Part shown: piece after piece, positions 37,941-50,900 of the stretch
Position numbering within the stretch: position 1 is the first letter of the stretch
Layout: every line of letters begins with the position of its first letter
Origin: Desmodesmus armatus
Lineage: Eukaryota; Chlorophyta; Chlorophyceae; Sphaeropleales; Scenedesmaceae
Length of the DNA stretch: 64,000 bases
Direction: 5' to 3'
Assembly: GCA_007449985.2 (NCBI GenBank)
Contig: VIIQ02000206.1
Span: forward strand, 1-64,000
The notes under the pieces: generated by a model
What the model saw: only the letters and a program-made list of their open reading frames with translations
What the model was told of the DNA's origin: nothing
The model's database searches: none
Position numbers and translations under genes: made by a program

Positions 37941-40371
37941 CATCGGAAATTTGTTAGTGACTGTGACAGCCGACTAAAGCCTTTTTTACAGTCGTGAATA
38001 TCACAGTACATGGCTTAACCGGGGCTGTGACAGTCGGCTGACTATAGTCGCGACTGTCGCCAGTCGACTGCAACAGTCGCGACTTGCCAAAGCCGACTGC
38101 ACAGCGCCCACTGTTGCGAGAAAAATAGGCTACTTTGTCATTGTTTATCGCTGTTAGTGCCTGTCCAGGTGAATGCATGCGCAACGACATCCATGTTACT
38201 CACTTTTCAAAGCAACATGCTCAGGCCAGGACAGCGGCACACAGGCCTCAGGTCCAAGCAAGTCTAGAGAGGATGCCACACCCTGCTGCTGACAAAACAT
38301 GCCCTGCATAACAGCCAAGCTAAACTTTCCAAGGAAGAAGAAACCAAGATGGAGAGGCTCGCCCACCCAGGCATAGACACACCAAAGTCCCATCCTGACA
38401 AAAACCTCGTGACTGCCAGTAGAAAACCCCACCAACATGATGCTGCACACGTCACAGCTGATGGTCGACACTAGCGGAGATGGGGCAGCAACACAGTCGC
38501 CCTCGTTCTCCCTACAACACTATCCAGTGCCACCACATCCAGCATCGGTCGAGCAATGCGTGAACACTGCACGCTCACGGCCAGGGTGCTTCAGGCTCCT
38601 GCACTTCTCAGGAATGATGATGAGTCTCAGCTCCAGTCCTGCAGTTGAGCAGCAACAAGCACAGAGCTTTGACATGTAACAGATCACATTCATGTACTAT
38701 GTGGCCAAGCCTGGCAACACCCAGAGGTCATGTCATGATGAAACATGCCGTGCTGCACCCTGCCCGAGTGTTCGTGACTATTTGGTATGCAACGCTCATG
38801 AGCAGGCAAGGTGTACAAGGGCAAGCTACACCACGTTGCATTCCTACTTATGTCTGTAGACGACAATCCCAGGAGCAGGCTGCGCTTCTCATGTTGAGAA
38901 CGGCTTGCTGCTGATGCACATGCCCCACCTGCAGGTCCAGCAGCTGCAGCAATGGACTGGTCCTTTGCTGAGCCTTGTTAGTCCGCCTCAATTTCTTGAA
39001 AACGTTGAGCCACAGCTTGTTGCGCACGCGCACTGCTGGAACTGCAACGCGGGCAAAACCACAAACTGGAAGGGGTCAGCAGTCAGCCAAGCCTTGACGT
39101 CCCTTGACGGGATAGCACACCTAGCGTCTTGTTTGCTGGTGCCCGCGGTGCGTAGCAGTGCAGGACCCAACGCATAATGTAGCAATGCCGCGGCAGACAT
39201 ACTGGCACATGGTGTCACCTGACAACAAGGAAGCACTGTGGCACATCAGCAATTGAATCCATCATGCCTGTTGAGTAGTCAAAGTGCTGAGTGGAATCAG
39301 AAGTGCTCAGTACGCTCACACACTGCTTGCTGCCCGGACACTTGAGGCCGCCTGCATTCAAACCAGCCAACAACGGGCATATCAGCTGCACACCTACATA
39401 TGGAATGCCGATAGCATCTGTTCAACTGCGCGCGCAGCATCTTTGGAGTTGCTGAAGTTGCCCTTGCAGCCAGTAAGTACAGCCACTGTCTTGCTCACGC
39501 GCAGGACATGCTGCCTAGGTAGTCATGAACCTTTGCTGCTGTCCTGCTGGCCATGGAAGCCCTGTCTCTGGCTGAGTGTCTGCCTTGGGTTCACCCGCCC
39601 CTGCTGGCAGTTCAGCCCATCAAAAGTGCAGCGGGTGCTGCTGGCTCCTGCACAGTAGGCAAACAGACGTGCCACGTGATGTTGGGGATGTCCAGCACAG
39701 GTCAATGTGTTGTGTCAACAGTGCCAACAGTGCACCACCATTTGCTGCTCCTTGCATATGCTTCTGTCTGGAAAGCAGTGATGCCTGCCATGCATGCCAA
39801 TGCGTTTCACTTTAAATCACCTTCTCTTGAGTGGTTCGTCATGTGTTGCAGCGTCCCTGAGCCAGCCAATCATCAACTGAAAGGAAGTTGGTTGTCTCTG
39901 ACTCACGTCATTGAGCGCCCCATTGTCGACTAATGCCACTGATACATTAAAAAGATCAATCTGCAGTACGTAGAACGTGCTGTTTGGTGAAACTGGCTGC
40001 ATTGCAACTTGCTGTCCAGATCAGCTGAGGTTGCTGCCCACATGCTGCTGCTCTGTACGTCCATATCGAGCGACAACGCTTCTGTCATACGATAGATTTC
40101 CTCGCAATCGACAAGTGGAGTCAAAGCGATGATATGTCTGGCTTACTGCATGGCATTTTCAAAAGCTGGGGTGACAGCTGAGGTTCTCATGTAATGTTCA
40201 CTACTGTACAAGTGACAGCTTCCATAGCGATTCCCGACGGTGGGATTTGCCAGCTGCTGGCAACAGGGCTAAGCATGGGCTGAACCTAACCCTTTTTGTC
40301 CTATCCTAGCTTGTCCAGGCCGCTGCCACTCAGCAGCCTAGGCCTGGGGCCCACCTGAAACCAAGACCCCC

Positions 40372-40406
<35 letters not shown>

Positions 40407-41426
40407 CTGAACCCTCTAGGAGGGGAGGACAGCCTCAAACGGGAAAATGTGGGGTAGGCATTCAGCGGCTTGTCGGCTTGGGGGACAGCAGTGCCTTAAC
40501 GAGCCTGAAACTTGCCCCAGGGTGAACGGTGTCTAGGCCAAAGAGCCTCAAACGGAAATGGGGGGAGGAATACATCATTTCAATTTGTTGGCAACCCCCC
40601 CCCCCCCCCCCCCCCCCGCGTCCTCAGGCTTTTGGTGAACCCCCAACATACTATGTAGTACTATCGCTTGCCAACTTGAACTTGAACTTGGGCCGCCTGG
40701 CCATTGCAATGCAACAGCGGCGCCAGCGGCTTGTGGAAGGCAGCCCTAAGGGTCACACCTTTCCATTGCTGAAAATTAACCCTTCCAATTGGAAGCTTAC
40801 TCTGAGCATGTTGTCATCAGCGGTGCTCTGCAAAGTATCAGCTGCTTGTGCCATCATCTGTGGGGCGGCTTTTGAGCAAGACGTGCATGAGCCAACTTGC
40901 ATGTATTTGTAAGCTTGCTGAAAGTGTACCCAACCCTCTCCTTGCACTCTCAAGTCTCCAAGGGCTTGCACTACAGTTGACACAGTCGACACAGCTGCAA
41001 GGCCTTCATAATTGCTCTATGCTGTGCACATCCTGGTGCTTGGGCGTGCCTGAGAGCAGAATGGTTGCTGTGTTGGTGTGCCTCATGCTTGAATCAGCAA
41101 TCTGCGCAACTACTTCATACACTTGAGTGTTGTTCACACTGAGAGAGCCCGCCAGGGCAAGGCAGGACCGGTCCAGGGCAGTGTACTTATCAGAATGCTG
41201 TAGGATCGACAGATACTATTATATGTGCGATTTTCGAATTTGGAACAGCCATACAAAGACAATTATGGTCATACTTACACCCGTCGACTATCACAGCGGT
41301 CCTCGACTGTTGTGACACAGTCGGCATTTAGTCGCAGCAGCCGTGGCGGACAGCCGGACTGTCTCCACTATATCGACTTGCGACTGTCGCAGCCGTACTG
41401 TCACAGTCACTTGCAAATTTCCGATG
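37941..41426. mobile_element. 3.5-kb DNA transposon with 29-bp inverted repeats, inserted in a gene
   Basis: The left end, CATCGGAAATTTG (37941-37953), TT, AGTGACTGTGACAG (37956-37969), is mirrored at the right end, CTGTCACAGTCACT (41398-41411), TG, CAAATTTCCGATG (41414-41426): 27 of 29 match. AC flanks both sides (a 2-bp target duplication; GAC, 3 bp, if the last base is assigned outside). Subterminal GACTGTGACAG and CGACTGT motifs crowd both ends (37960-38105 and 41280-41408), as in CACTA/EnSpm-type elements. No transposase-like frame lies inside, so it is probably non-autonomous. The interior has a C7G33 block at 40367-40406. Confidence 0.85.
40367..40406. repeat. C7G33 run
   Basis: Seven C directly followed by 33 G, inside the DNA transposon. 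Another C run lies at 40597-40617. Confidence 0.9.
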
Positions 41427-41428
41427 AC

Positions 41429-42034
41429 AGCGACAGCTTCAGGGAGAAGTTTGGCTTTTTGTACCGCACCTACAGGCCTGAGTGCATATGGTGGGAGGCT
41501 GTGTGGGCTGCACGCACTGTGCTGCTGACCGTCATCTCAGTCTTCTCCTTCCCCATGCAGCGGTACTACTCTGTGCTGAGCTTGCAGCTTGTGTTGTGGG
41601 CGAGCGCTGCGCTGCAGATTGTGTTCCAGCCATACGCTGAGCGCACGCTGCACCGCATGCACCTCGTGTCAACCGCCTGCCTGGCAGCTACCACGTTCGG
41701 CGCACTTGCAATGTTTGCGTATGACATTCAGGAGTCCACTGCAAATGCGCTGCGCATCGCCATCACTGTGTTGGTGTTTGTGATCAACCTGGTGTTTGTG
41801 GGTTGGTGCTGCCTGAAGCTGGCGCCGGCACTCAAGGCACTGATAGTCACACTCTTTGCCACAGTCAAGAAGTGGGTGCTGCGTAATGTGCGCCGCACAC
41901 GGTGTGCCTTTGCATACACGGGCTATCCAGGCAGTGCCGCACAGCCTGCTGGGCGTGCTGTGGGCAGCAGTGCAGGGCAGCACGGTGAGGCAGCCAAGGA
42001 CCCCAGCAGCCTGGGCCCTGCTGAGCGTGTGTAG
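41429..42034 (+). CDS. Beta-helix / multipass membrane protein, 3' part after the transposon
   Basis: The frame after the right target copy (from 41429, SDSFREKFGFLYRTYRPECI) continues the membrane domain: WEAVWAARTVLLTVISVFSF, a YYSVLSLQLVLW span, HLVSTACLAATTFGALAMFA and ITVLVFVINLVFVGW, then a hydrophilic tail and stop at 42034. Joined codon to codon with the part ending at 37940 it gives 1272 residues in one frame, which shows that the two pieces were one gene. The motif FLYRxYRPxxxxWE directly after the break is typical of this kind of algal membrane domain. It is now separated from its promoter unless the element is spliced out. Confidence 0.85.
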   Translation, partial: SDSFREKFGFLYRTYRPECIWWEAVWAARTVLLTVISVFSFPMQRYYSVLSLQLVLWASAALQIVFQPYAERTLHRMHLVSTACLAATTFGALAMFAYDIQESTANALRIAITVLVFVINLVFVGWCCLKLAPALKALIVTLFATVKKWVLRNVRRTRCAFAYTGYPGSAAQPAGRAVGSSAGQHGEAAKDPSSLGPAERV

Positions 42035-43876
42035 GCCTCAGGTCTGCTTTGCTTACAGTGTATGGTGCAGTGTGGTGGCGTGAGTCATGCTCAATTATTT
42101 GAATGCCTGTGTGGATGGCAGCATGTTGTGAATAGCGCATTTTCTGCAGCTGGCCTGAGTCAATTTACGTCCCAAGAGCAGCACCTGGTGGCTGCCCTGC
42201 TGGTGGAGTGCAGCCAACGCAGCCGCTGGGAGAGCCCCCAGCAGACTTTTGGAGGCTTTGATTGATGGTGGACTGTACTTCAAGTAGTAAAAAACAGGCC
42301 GCCATTGTAGCCGCTGCTATGGCCGATGCGATGGACTTGTTGCCTCTAGGACTATAGAGTGGCGTGTACGTGACGCATCGCTAACTGTGAAATTCTAGGT
42401 GGCTGCCAGCCACCTAGAAACAGTGTTTGGGCGAGTTGCTAGACTGTGTCCCCTTCTTGCTATGTTGCCCTTTTCTGTGATTACCCCCCTTGAACCTAGT
42501 TTGGCTCCTGACAGGTGGGTCAGGCGTGGCCTGAGGTGTGATGTCGTGGCGGCTGGCCTAGCGCAGCATGCACACCGCCCAAGGCTTGGCGTGGCCCTTC
42601 CACTTGTGCTTGACTCTGGTCACTTCTGTCAGAAATACTTTGCTGCTTACAGCTGCTGCAGTCAGATATCGGATATGCATCGCAGGCAGCTTAGAGGACC
42701 TCCGGCTACCTTTCCCTTTCGGGTTTACCACCCCTCGGGATGCTGATGCTGTCGTATGTTGTTGTCATCAGCTGTGTGCATTGGATGCTGGACTGCATTG
42801 TTGCTGGTTGTGCGTTTGGGATGAGCGTGGTTTCAGGAAGGGCTGCTGCCGGTGGTATCGACTCAATAGCTTGGGATCTCACCATCCGTGTATAGGCAGT
42901 TGCCCGTCCTGAGACACGATATGATCTTGCATTTGTGTAGAGTCGACTCTACAGACGTCTGCCTGCCTGAATGGTGCGGCTTGATGTTGTCCTGGGTTCA
43001 AACCAGGTTGAGTCAACCTCCGCGGCTGCACCGTGACTGCAGTTGGCTGTCTAGCAGCAAGGCTGATGCGTGATCGAGAAATTCGACAAGTGCGACCTTG
43101 CAGTTCACAGTGCAGATAGGCCTGGCAAGGACATAGAGTGCAACGCATGCACCGTGCAAGTGAGTCACTTCCTTACAGCACAACAGCAATGTCACTGTTG
43201 AACCGTTCTTGAAGTAGTACTGCAAACAAGCAGTGACAGAGCATTCCTGGGAACAATGCACAACAGCAGTGCAAAATTGGGCTCAGCGGCTACCACCGCG
43301 GCTACTACCAACACCTCTGTGCAGACCATCCTGCAAGCCCTAAGGCACCTCCCAGTTACATCCACAATAGCGGATAGCCGCAGCATCAAATTGAGAAGTG
43401 GATGGTGATGGACAGGGAGGGCAGTGTATTGTTGTGGTCAGCTGACTCGCAGCACACAACAGATGCAGCAGATACAAACAAACAACAGAAGCGACACTCA
43501 TGACAAGACATGCACACACGGGCCCAAGAAAGGGAGTCTTCAGCTGCTGACGGAGGGTCTGCAGCCTGGGACAGCGGCTGTCGCCTCATTGCTAGAGAAA
43601 ACCACACCAGCCTCATCCCTCACAATGGGTAAGTATGGCTACACGGTAACAGCAACAGTAGAGCCACAGCTGCTGGCTGACAGCTCTGACTTCTCATTTC
43701 AACACTGTAGGAGGGCTGGCACTGCCACTAGACCCACAGCACTGCAACGACAGATCACTACTGCAGGCTCAACATGCCAGTTGAAAACCTCCAGCTCTGA
43801 GCTACCAGCTGCCAGCCAGGGAAAATGCTAAGTGATAGTTCTCCCTCAGCCCTGACGAGAGTCTCTGACATTAGCA
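42035..43876. other. Intergenic stretch between convergent genes
   Basis: The 3' sides of the membrane-protein gene and of the eight-exon secreted gene meet here. No gene was recognised. A T-arm-like sequence (CCTGGGTTCAAACCAGG, 42991-43007) is present but no full tRNA fold was found. Confidence 0.5.
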
Positions 43877-46800
43877 TCACGCTGAAGTACAAGCTCCAGT
43901 GAGCTTATCATAAGCAGTAAGTTGCTGCCCAAGGTTCAGCACACACACCACCCGGACAGCTGACTTGGGCAGCCACTTCCTGGCGATGATGTCACCCAAC
44001 GTGAAGCTGCCCAGGCGGGGCGCCACACTCACGGTACCGTCCAGCTCGTCTCCACATGGGTTAACGTACTGACAACCGGGTGGCGTTGACGAAGACGAGT
44101 CGGAGGGGTCCTTGCCACCGAACGCGGAGACATCGTACTTATGACTCGCAGGGAAATATCCTGTGTTGTCGACATCGAGGTCGCCTTCCCAGAAGTCATT
44201 GTCGATGTTGAGAGCCTCGTCAGGTTCGCCAGGTGATCGCCACGCCCTCTGAAATTGTGCACATTCAAGCAGGCGGATGGTTGCAGCAGTGACGGCAGCA
44301 GCAACACAGCAGCAGGGCAAGTCAGTGTTTGAAATGTCGAGGCTTGCATGACGGGTACTGTTTAGCCGGAGGCAGCAGGTCAGTCTGAGTTTTCTGACAA
44401 CTTGTGACATGGTCAGTGACTGCACGCAGGTGCATGCTGTGAAGCCTTCATCTGAGTAGTGACAGCGCTCCCGGTGACTGTATGGACACCCTGAAAAGCC
44501 GGTGGCTGCCTCGCTAGTGCTAAGCTTGGGACTTTTCAAGGGGTGGCGCGGCCGGCAATGGAAATGACTGTACTGCACTGTACAGTTACGGTATGCCTGT
44601 ACAGTAGGCCAGGTGTCAAGACACTCTCACCAGCTTTCCGTACGCTTCAATCTGTGTAGGGTAGTAGGCGGGGCCCTGAAGTTGCACAAAGGGCTTATCA
44701 CCAATAGGAAGCATTGGCGACGCCTGCGTTGCAGTAGAGGTACACACAGTGGAATTGGTGATGGTCAGATCCTCCACTAGTACGTGTCAGCAACCAGGAT
44801 CTGAGCAGCCATGTGCCAGGTTACTCATGTCTGAGACACCCGTCAATGACCTGATGGATCGCTCATGTCTCAGACACCGGTCAATGCCCTGATGGATTGC
44901 TATGGCTTGGAGTGGCTTGTATGGCAAAAGCTTTGTATTCACCAGCACACTGGCGTGTGCCACACGGTTAGGCTGACCTTGATTATCTAGCAACAAGGAT
45001 GATACTGGTCCGGGAGGCTGGACTTGTAACTGTATATCGAATATATCAACCTGTCAGCTGCATGCTCCCAAGCTGTGTTTCAGTAATGCCCGCATGCTCA
45101 GATCAAGGCACGCACCACTTCTGTGTCAACCTCTCCAATGTCGCCACCTTCCATGCTGTTGAAGTTCCCCTTCAACTCCACTTCCCACAATGCCCCTGAA
45201 TGTGTAAACGGCGTCAGGGCAAAAAGGTTCGATTTTGCAGTGCTGAGGAGAGTTGGGAGTGGCAAGTCAGCTGAATTCGATAGCACATGGTGCACTTCAA
45301 AAAGTCAAACTGGGGTGTGTGGTACATAGCTCTGCGACTATCAGGCTGAATCAGCCCTCAGCTCAACTTCCAAGTTGCTGGCAGCAAGCACATCTCACAG
45401 CACAATCCTTTCACCCTGACCCAGTCACTAGGCATATGAAAAGCTTGAGGCTTCAATCATCCAATTTTTGTACACCCTCAGAAACTATCTTTGGAGGCTC
45501 AACAGCTCATGCTCAGCTTACCTGTCTTGTCGATGTCCAGATTGCCACTGTCCGCTGGGGAGCCGGCATACCCGATCACAAACACTGCTCTGGACCAGGC
45601 AGTCAGTTGTCCTTCAGGCGCTGGCATAAAAGGGTGCTTGGGTGGGTTGTCATCACCAGGGCCGTACTTAGCAAGCTGTGCAGTGGCAGGTGTTCCTTTT
45701 GAGCCGGTCAATGCCAAGGACTGTAAGGCCTTGCGCAAGCTGCTAGGGGCAGATGGCCACAAAAAGTCCACGCATGCTGCTGCCGTTGTAGCATGGGCGG
45801 ATGCGCAAGTTGCCTGCCTTCCACAGGGGTTGAACACTTCGAGTGACTGACACACGGCCTTGAAGTAAACTCCCTCAAGGGAGTGCCCGTCAGCAAGCTG
45901 ATACATGTTGTAATCCCTCAGGCGAGGTGACAAGTTGGCGATGGTGCCAAGCCACAAAACGCCTGAAGGGCTCGCGTAGGTGCACTGTGTTGGGGCCACG
46001 TTGAATCGGAGGGACGCAGGGACACCTCCATCAACGTCCAAGGTGACCATTCCCCTGACAGCGTACCACAGAGTTGCCTCCTCGCGGCCGTCATAGTTGG
46101 TCTGCAGTGTGAATGTAAGTGAGTGTGAGTGTAAGTTTGAATGAGTGTAAGTGAAAGTGAGTGCAAGTGAGCGTGAGTGACCAACTGTCGTGGTTGGTCT
46201 GCAGGCACCAGCAGATGCACCCATGCTGGAAGAGGTGGATGGAGAACTGTGGTGCACAGGCATGGAAGCCTTCCAGTGGCATTTTGTATCAGTAACAATG
46301 CCAGTTTTGAACACTGCCGGCATGTCGGTGCCTGGACGAGCCACTCAGGGGAGCCTACCAAGACCAAGCACACACCTGCAGCCTGCAAAGTGCTGCTTGA
46401 AGCAGCCAGATAGGCTGGGGAGAGAGTAACCGTTCCACTCGGTGAACAAGGAGCTAAGTTGGAACCAAAGGTAAGCCAGCAAGCAAACACCCACCCACAC
46501 ATCGACATCTAAAACCTACACACACTCACCAGTACACCCATCACTGTGACGCTTGTAGGTGATTCTGCATCGCCTTCCACTGTCACCAAGGGCCGTGCGC
46601 CAGAATTCACAAGCCCCATGCCCTGCACAGAAACAGCACAGCATTCACACTCTTCATGCACTGCACACCACAAGCAAGCTTGGTTTATGGTCCAGACTGA
46701 CAGTTGTGACTGGCAGTCTAGACTAGCAGTAGTCCAGATTAGGCCCCAGTCTGGCGCAATGCATGTTGGCTCTATGCCTCAAGCAGCGGTGTCTGAGGCA

Positions 46801-47968
46801 ACGCAATATGAGTCATTCAGTGGCTCAGTGAGTTGGGGCACTCAGAGGGCTGTTTGCGGGCATGTTGTTTGAAGCTTGCCTTCAGCAAAATTGGTACAGT
46901 GATGCACAGTTATTGTGGCATTGTGGCATCACTGTACCGAGGCCACCCTGTGTGAGTGCAGTACTACTGCACCCCGGGGTGGGCCCCAATCGGATTGCTG
47001 CACACTTGCAATGTAAGCGAAAGAACATGCCAGTGGTTGCATGTGCCGAGTGAACGTGGCTTCTGCAAAGCTGCCACAAATAGTAGCGCTGAGTGCTTAC
47101 CACTGTCATTTCCAACTCCCAGTCTGGGTGGGGCCCGTTGTCGCTGCTGGTAGCAGCAAACATGCCTGTGTAGTCCACCTGATGAGGGATGGGGGATGAG
47201 GCTGCAGTAAACATGCACAGGTTGAAAGACATCATGGCTGTCAGCCACCATGCAACAAAAGCAAGTCACTCGGCAAGGGCAGCTCCTTGGTGAAACAAAT
47301 CAATCGCAGCGGCCAAAGCATGGCGTTTCAAATCTCCCATTTGCTCATCATCAGTCCGAACCGTAGAGAGACTGTATGCATAGGCTGAGCGCTACAGCTT
47401 ACACACCTCCATTTGTTGTGATGTGAAGGTATACGCTCTCTGGCTGCACCAAGCCTTTGCTTTTGTGACGAGTGGCTGTGAGCGTGGCCGTGCTGTCTTC
47501 GCCCGGGGTGAGCACCTCCACAGATTGGGCCCCTGAAGGCTTGAAGGCCTGCAAGTGGCGGGATGTGTCACCACGCTGCATGACCTTGTTGATGAGCTGC
47601 TCCCGAGTGCGGCTTGAACTTGCATGAGGCCACATCATGTCGACACACTCGGTTGCTGCTGCCCTCGCGGCCACGGAAGCGTTCTGGGGTGTCTGCTGCT
47701 GGGCCCGACAGCAGCAGACCAATAGACAAACCTGCAGCAGCGATGAACCGTTTGAGTAGTGCGTTAAAAGATGTCGAAAAGGTGTTGTGAGGCCTACTGA
47801 GAAGTCCGGAGGTGAGCAAAGCAATTGAGCAAAACGGATCCCTGCATGCGCATGGCGCAGGCGCTGGCAGGCATGGCTAATCAGCCATATATAAGGCTTA
47901 TAAGCGCTTTCACCTCCAAAACTCACCATAAAGAGCACCAGGCCCACAGGCCTGCGCCAAGAAGCCAT
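43877..47968 (-). CDS. Secreted protein of an unrecognised family, eight exons
   Basis: Exons 47968-47927, 47731-47407, 47201-47101, 46622-46530, 46101-45522, 45195-45116, 44723-44631 and 44248-43877; all phases agree, giving 561 residues. The first exon and start of the second form a signal peptide (MASWRRPVGLVLFM, then VCLLVCCCRA). Exon 2 has ECVDMMWPHASSS; exon 5 has ACVDFLWPSAPSS, so a Cys-Trp-Pro module occurs twice. Exon 3 has VDYTGMFAA, exon 4 LVTVEGDAESPTSVTV, exon 7 MLPIGDKPFVQLQGPAYYPT, exon 8 YDVSAFGGKDPSDSS and SFTLGDIIARKWLPKSAVR. The domain pattern suggests an extracellular or wall protein of beta-strand modules. I know no family name. A truncated paralogue lies at 56056-58909. 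Confidence 0.8.
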
Positions 47969-50900
47969 TGAAAGTTCGAGTCTAATTGTCGTAGCCCGAT
48001 AGTCTGACTTCCAGTATGGTGCTACCAGGTGCAAGCAATTTAACGTTCTAGCCGAGCGTCATGTCACAATGCCAGTCTGGCGTTGGAAGTGAGCATGCTC
48101 AGCTCACTATGAGGGAAGTTATCCAGTCACCACCCCCAAGTTGCGGTTGGCGGCCAGAGTTGTTTTGTGTTGAAACTTGCCTCAGTGAAGCATGTTACCC
48201 CTGCGTTTTTAGAGTGTTTCATCTCTACGTAAGCCTGCATACCGAGCTCTGTGGAAAAGCACAACTTTCCCCGTTCCTGGCTGTCCAGGGACCCCGCGAA
48301 AATCCCTGATAACGTTGCTTCAGGTCAGCATGACAGCGCAGTGAATTACGTATTGGACAGCAGATACAACCTCCCGCACACCACGACCGATGTCAAATCA
48401 AACACCATGCCCGCAACCACACACATGTGTTCGTCACCCGGTCGGCCTGAAACAGAGGCAGGTGACAGAATGAGCACAATCCACGTCCCTTCGGTTGCTT
48501 TACTGACAAAAAGCTGGTGGGATCGACCCTCCGGACTTGCAAGGTTGGTAAGAAAAGGCCCAGCGAGCCTTCTATCGCACCGAGGTGCTCACCACACGTG
48601 AATTCGGCCGTAAACAACAACCTGCTGAGGCGAAGTTGACCCACCTGCCCCTAGGGGCGATGTGAGCGCAGTTGCATCATGCTGCCACAGCACTGTCCCT
48701 TCATCATTACAAGGCACCCCTGGGAGAGAAAAGAGTGGAAAAGCTGAGGCAGCACCCCCCCCCCCTTCCCCACGTTGTCCTCTCAGCATGCTCGCCATGT
48801 GTGGCATGCCATGCATTGGACGCATTCACTGCATGCACAGATACTGACACTTGTTGCGCATGCCGTCCCCCCAGGGTTATGGCATGGGTCCCCGATGTTT
48901 TGACACCTCCCCCCCTCATCCCACGGCCCCTCCAAGGGCGGGGCCCGCCCCCAGAGCTCTTTCTGTTTTCTCGAGAAAACACACAGTAATGTGTATGTGT
49001 GCCTGCTCCATGCATTCATAGCAGTGCCTCATTGTGCATTGGCACTGCAGAGCCAGCCAGTGATACACCTGTGACCCTGGAAAACATTGCGCAGAGTGTG
49101 CAGGACATGCAGATGTCGACATGCTGTGGCAGCTTATGCACTCATGCAGCATGAGTGCCTCAGTAAAGGCACGATCAGTGCTGTCCTGGCTTGCTCTACA
49201 GACCACTCTTCAAACTCCCCAGATATCAAACGGCACAACAGATTACTAAGTTCAGTCCTGGCTTGCTCCAGATACCACCGGGCCGTCTGAGGCAGTCAAA
49301 CATGTCTCAAACCTCCCTCTGCAACACAACACAAACTTTCAGATGAACACCAAATCAACCCAATGGTTATAGGCTGCAAGTTTGTCTAGTTTTAACATAA
49401 AACCCCGCTCAACTTGAGTGGCACGAGCAGCCACTGTGACAATCAAAGCTTGTGAACAACATCTGGCTTTCAGACGTCCGACTCTGACTCTTTGACAGAG
49501 TGTCAACACTCTGCGCTCACGCCGACAATAGGTAGTAGGTTTTGAATGGCCGCATCCGGTGACCACAGAACGCACACCTTCAGAGGTGTCAGGTGCACAA
49601 CCGCCGCACCAAGGTTGTGCTAGCACAAGCACATCAGGTCGCCTGTCATCAGGACGTTCTGCTGGCAACAACGATGCTCCTAGCAGTGACCGGCCAGCCA
49701 ATTGGAAGTCTGATAAGGACTGGGTGACGCAGGGGTCTATGACACTACATCAAATACAGTACATGCCATGTGCCATGCCGTGTATGGCAGGTGACTGGCT
49801 GTGGGCGCTGCCAAAGACCAGTGCCGGCTGAGCCGGGCTACCCCAAGGCGCATGCATGTATTGGCAATACAATGCGGCAACCGTTGCCCCCCCCCAACAA
49901 ACCAGCACCACACACACGCACAACACACCGCCCAGCCTCTCTGGAGGCACCATGGTGTCATGTTGTGCTTTGACCACACAACATGCATAGGAACCATTCA
50001 TGGCATGGCCGTGTCATGCAGATACTGACCCCCCCCCCCCCATGGTCCCAGGCACTCAGTGTTCGCCCTGTTTGATGTTCGAGAGCAGTGGCAGCATCAT
50101 GTTTGTGAGCAAGAGTGTGCTCCACCTGCACCGCATGGCTGTCATGATAAATGTCCCCAGAGCAACACACTTGCTGTCAAAGTATTGATACATGCCAGGC
50201 TGGCACATGAACCATCAAATGCCCACCATTCCAAGGACCTTGCCATGCCAATTCTGACCCCCCCCCCCCCCCCCCACGCCCAGGCACTCGGTGTCAGCCC
50301 TGTTTGGTGTTTGAGACCAGTGGCAGCATAACGAGTGTGAGCAAGTGTGTGCTCCCGGCCATGCAGTGCATTGAATGCACCGCATGCTGTCACAAGTGGT
50401 GTCCCGTGAGCTCCACTATTGTTGCTACAGCTGACCTCCGAGGTGAGGGTCAGCTGATTGAATGGCATCTCTTGAATCGTTAAGAGTCTGGGACAGCCCA
50501 TGCTGTCAAGTGCCTTAGCACGCGCCGGATGTCGGAGAATACCACAAACTTGGTCGTCATGTGGTTTCGTTGTAGACGTCCATCCAGACCAAGAGGTAGT
50601 TCACCAGCATTTGCGCAACCCATGGTGGGTCCAGGCTTGTCTGCATGTTGCAGGAACAGCACATCATGTGCTTGGCAAGCACAAGCTTGCGGTGACATTA
50701 TCTGTTGGTCTGCACACCTTCAAGGTGTGCAAGTTGCAAAGAGCCTCTGTGCTGAGTTAGCACTTGGGCAATGCACAGTGACAGTTCAACTGCTAGTAGC
50801 CCAGCAGGGCGTCCAGGGGCTCATGAACGCTTTGGAAGTGACTAGGACAGAGTTTGTTGCCAACACAGCGGCTGTGTTGTCTAAAAGTGATACGGTGCTA

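Noticed and set aside
42945..43015. tRNA-like sequence with a perfect T-arm (CCTGGGTTCAAACCAGG) and a 6 of 7 acceptor stem
   Set aside because: No A-box, D-arm or anticodon stem could be fitted; kept only as a possible relic.
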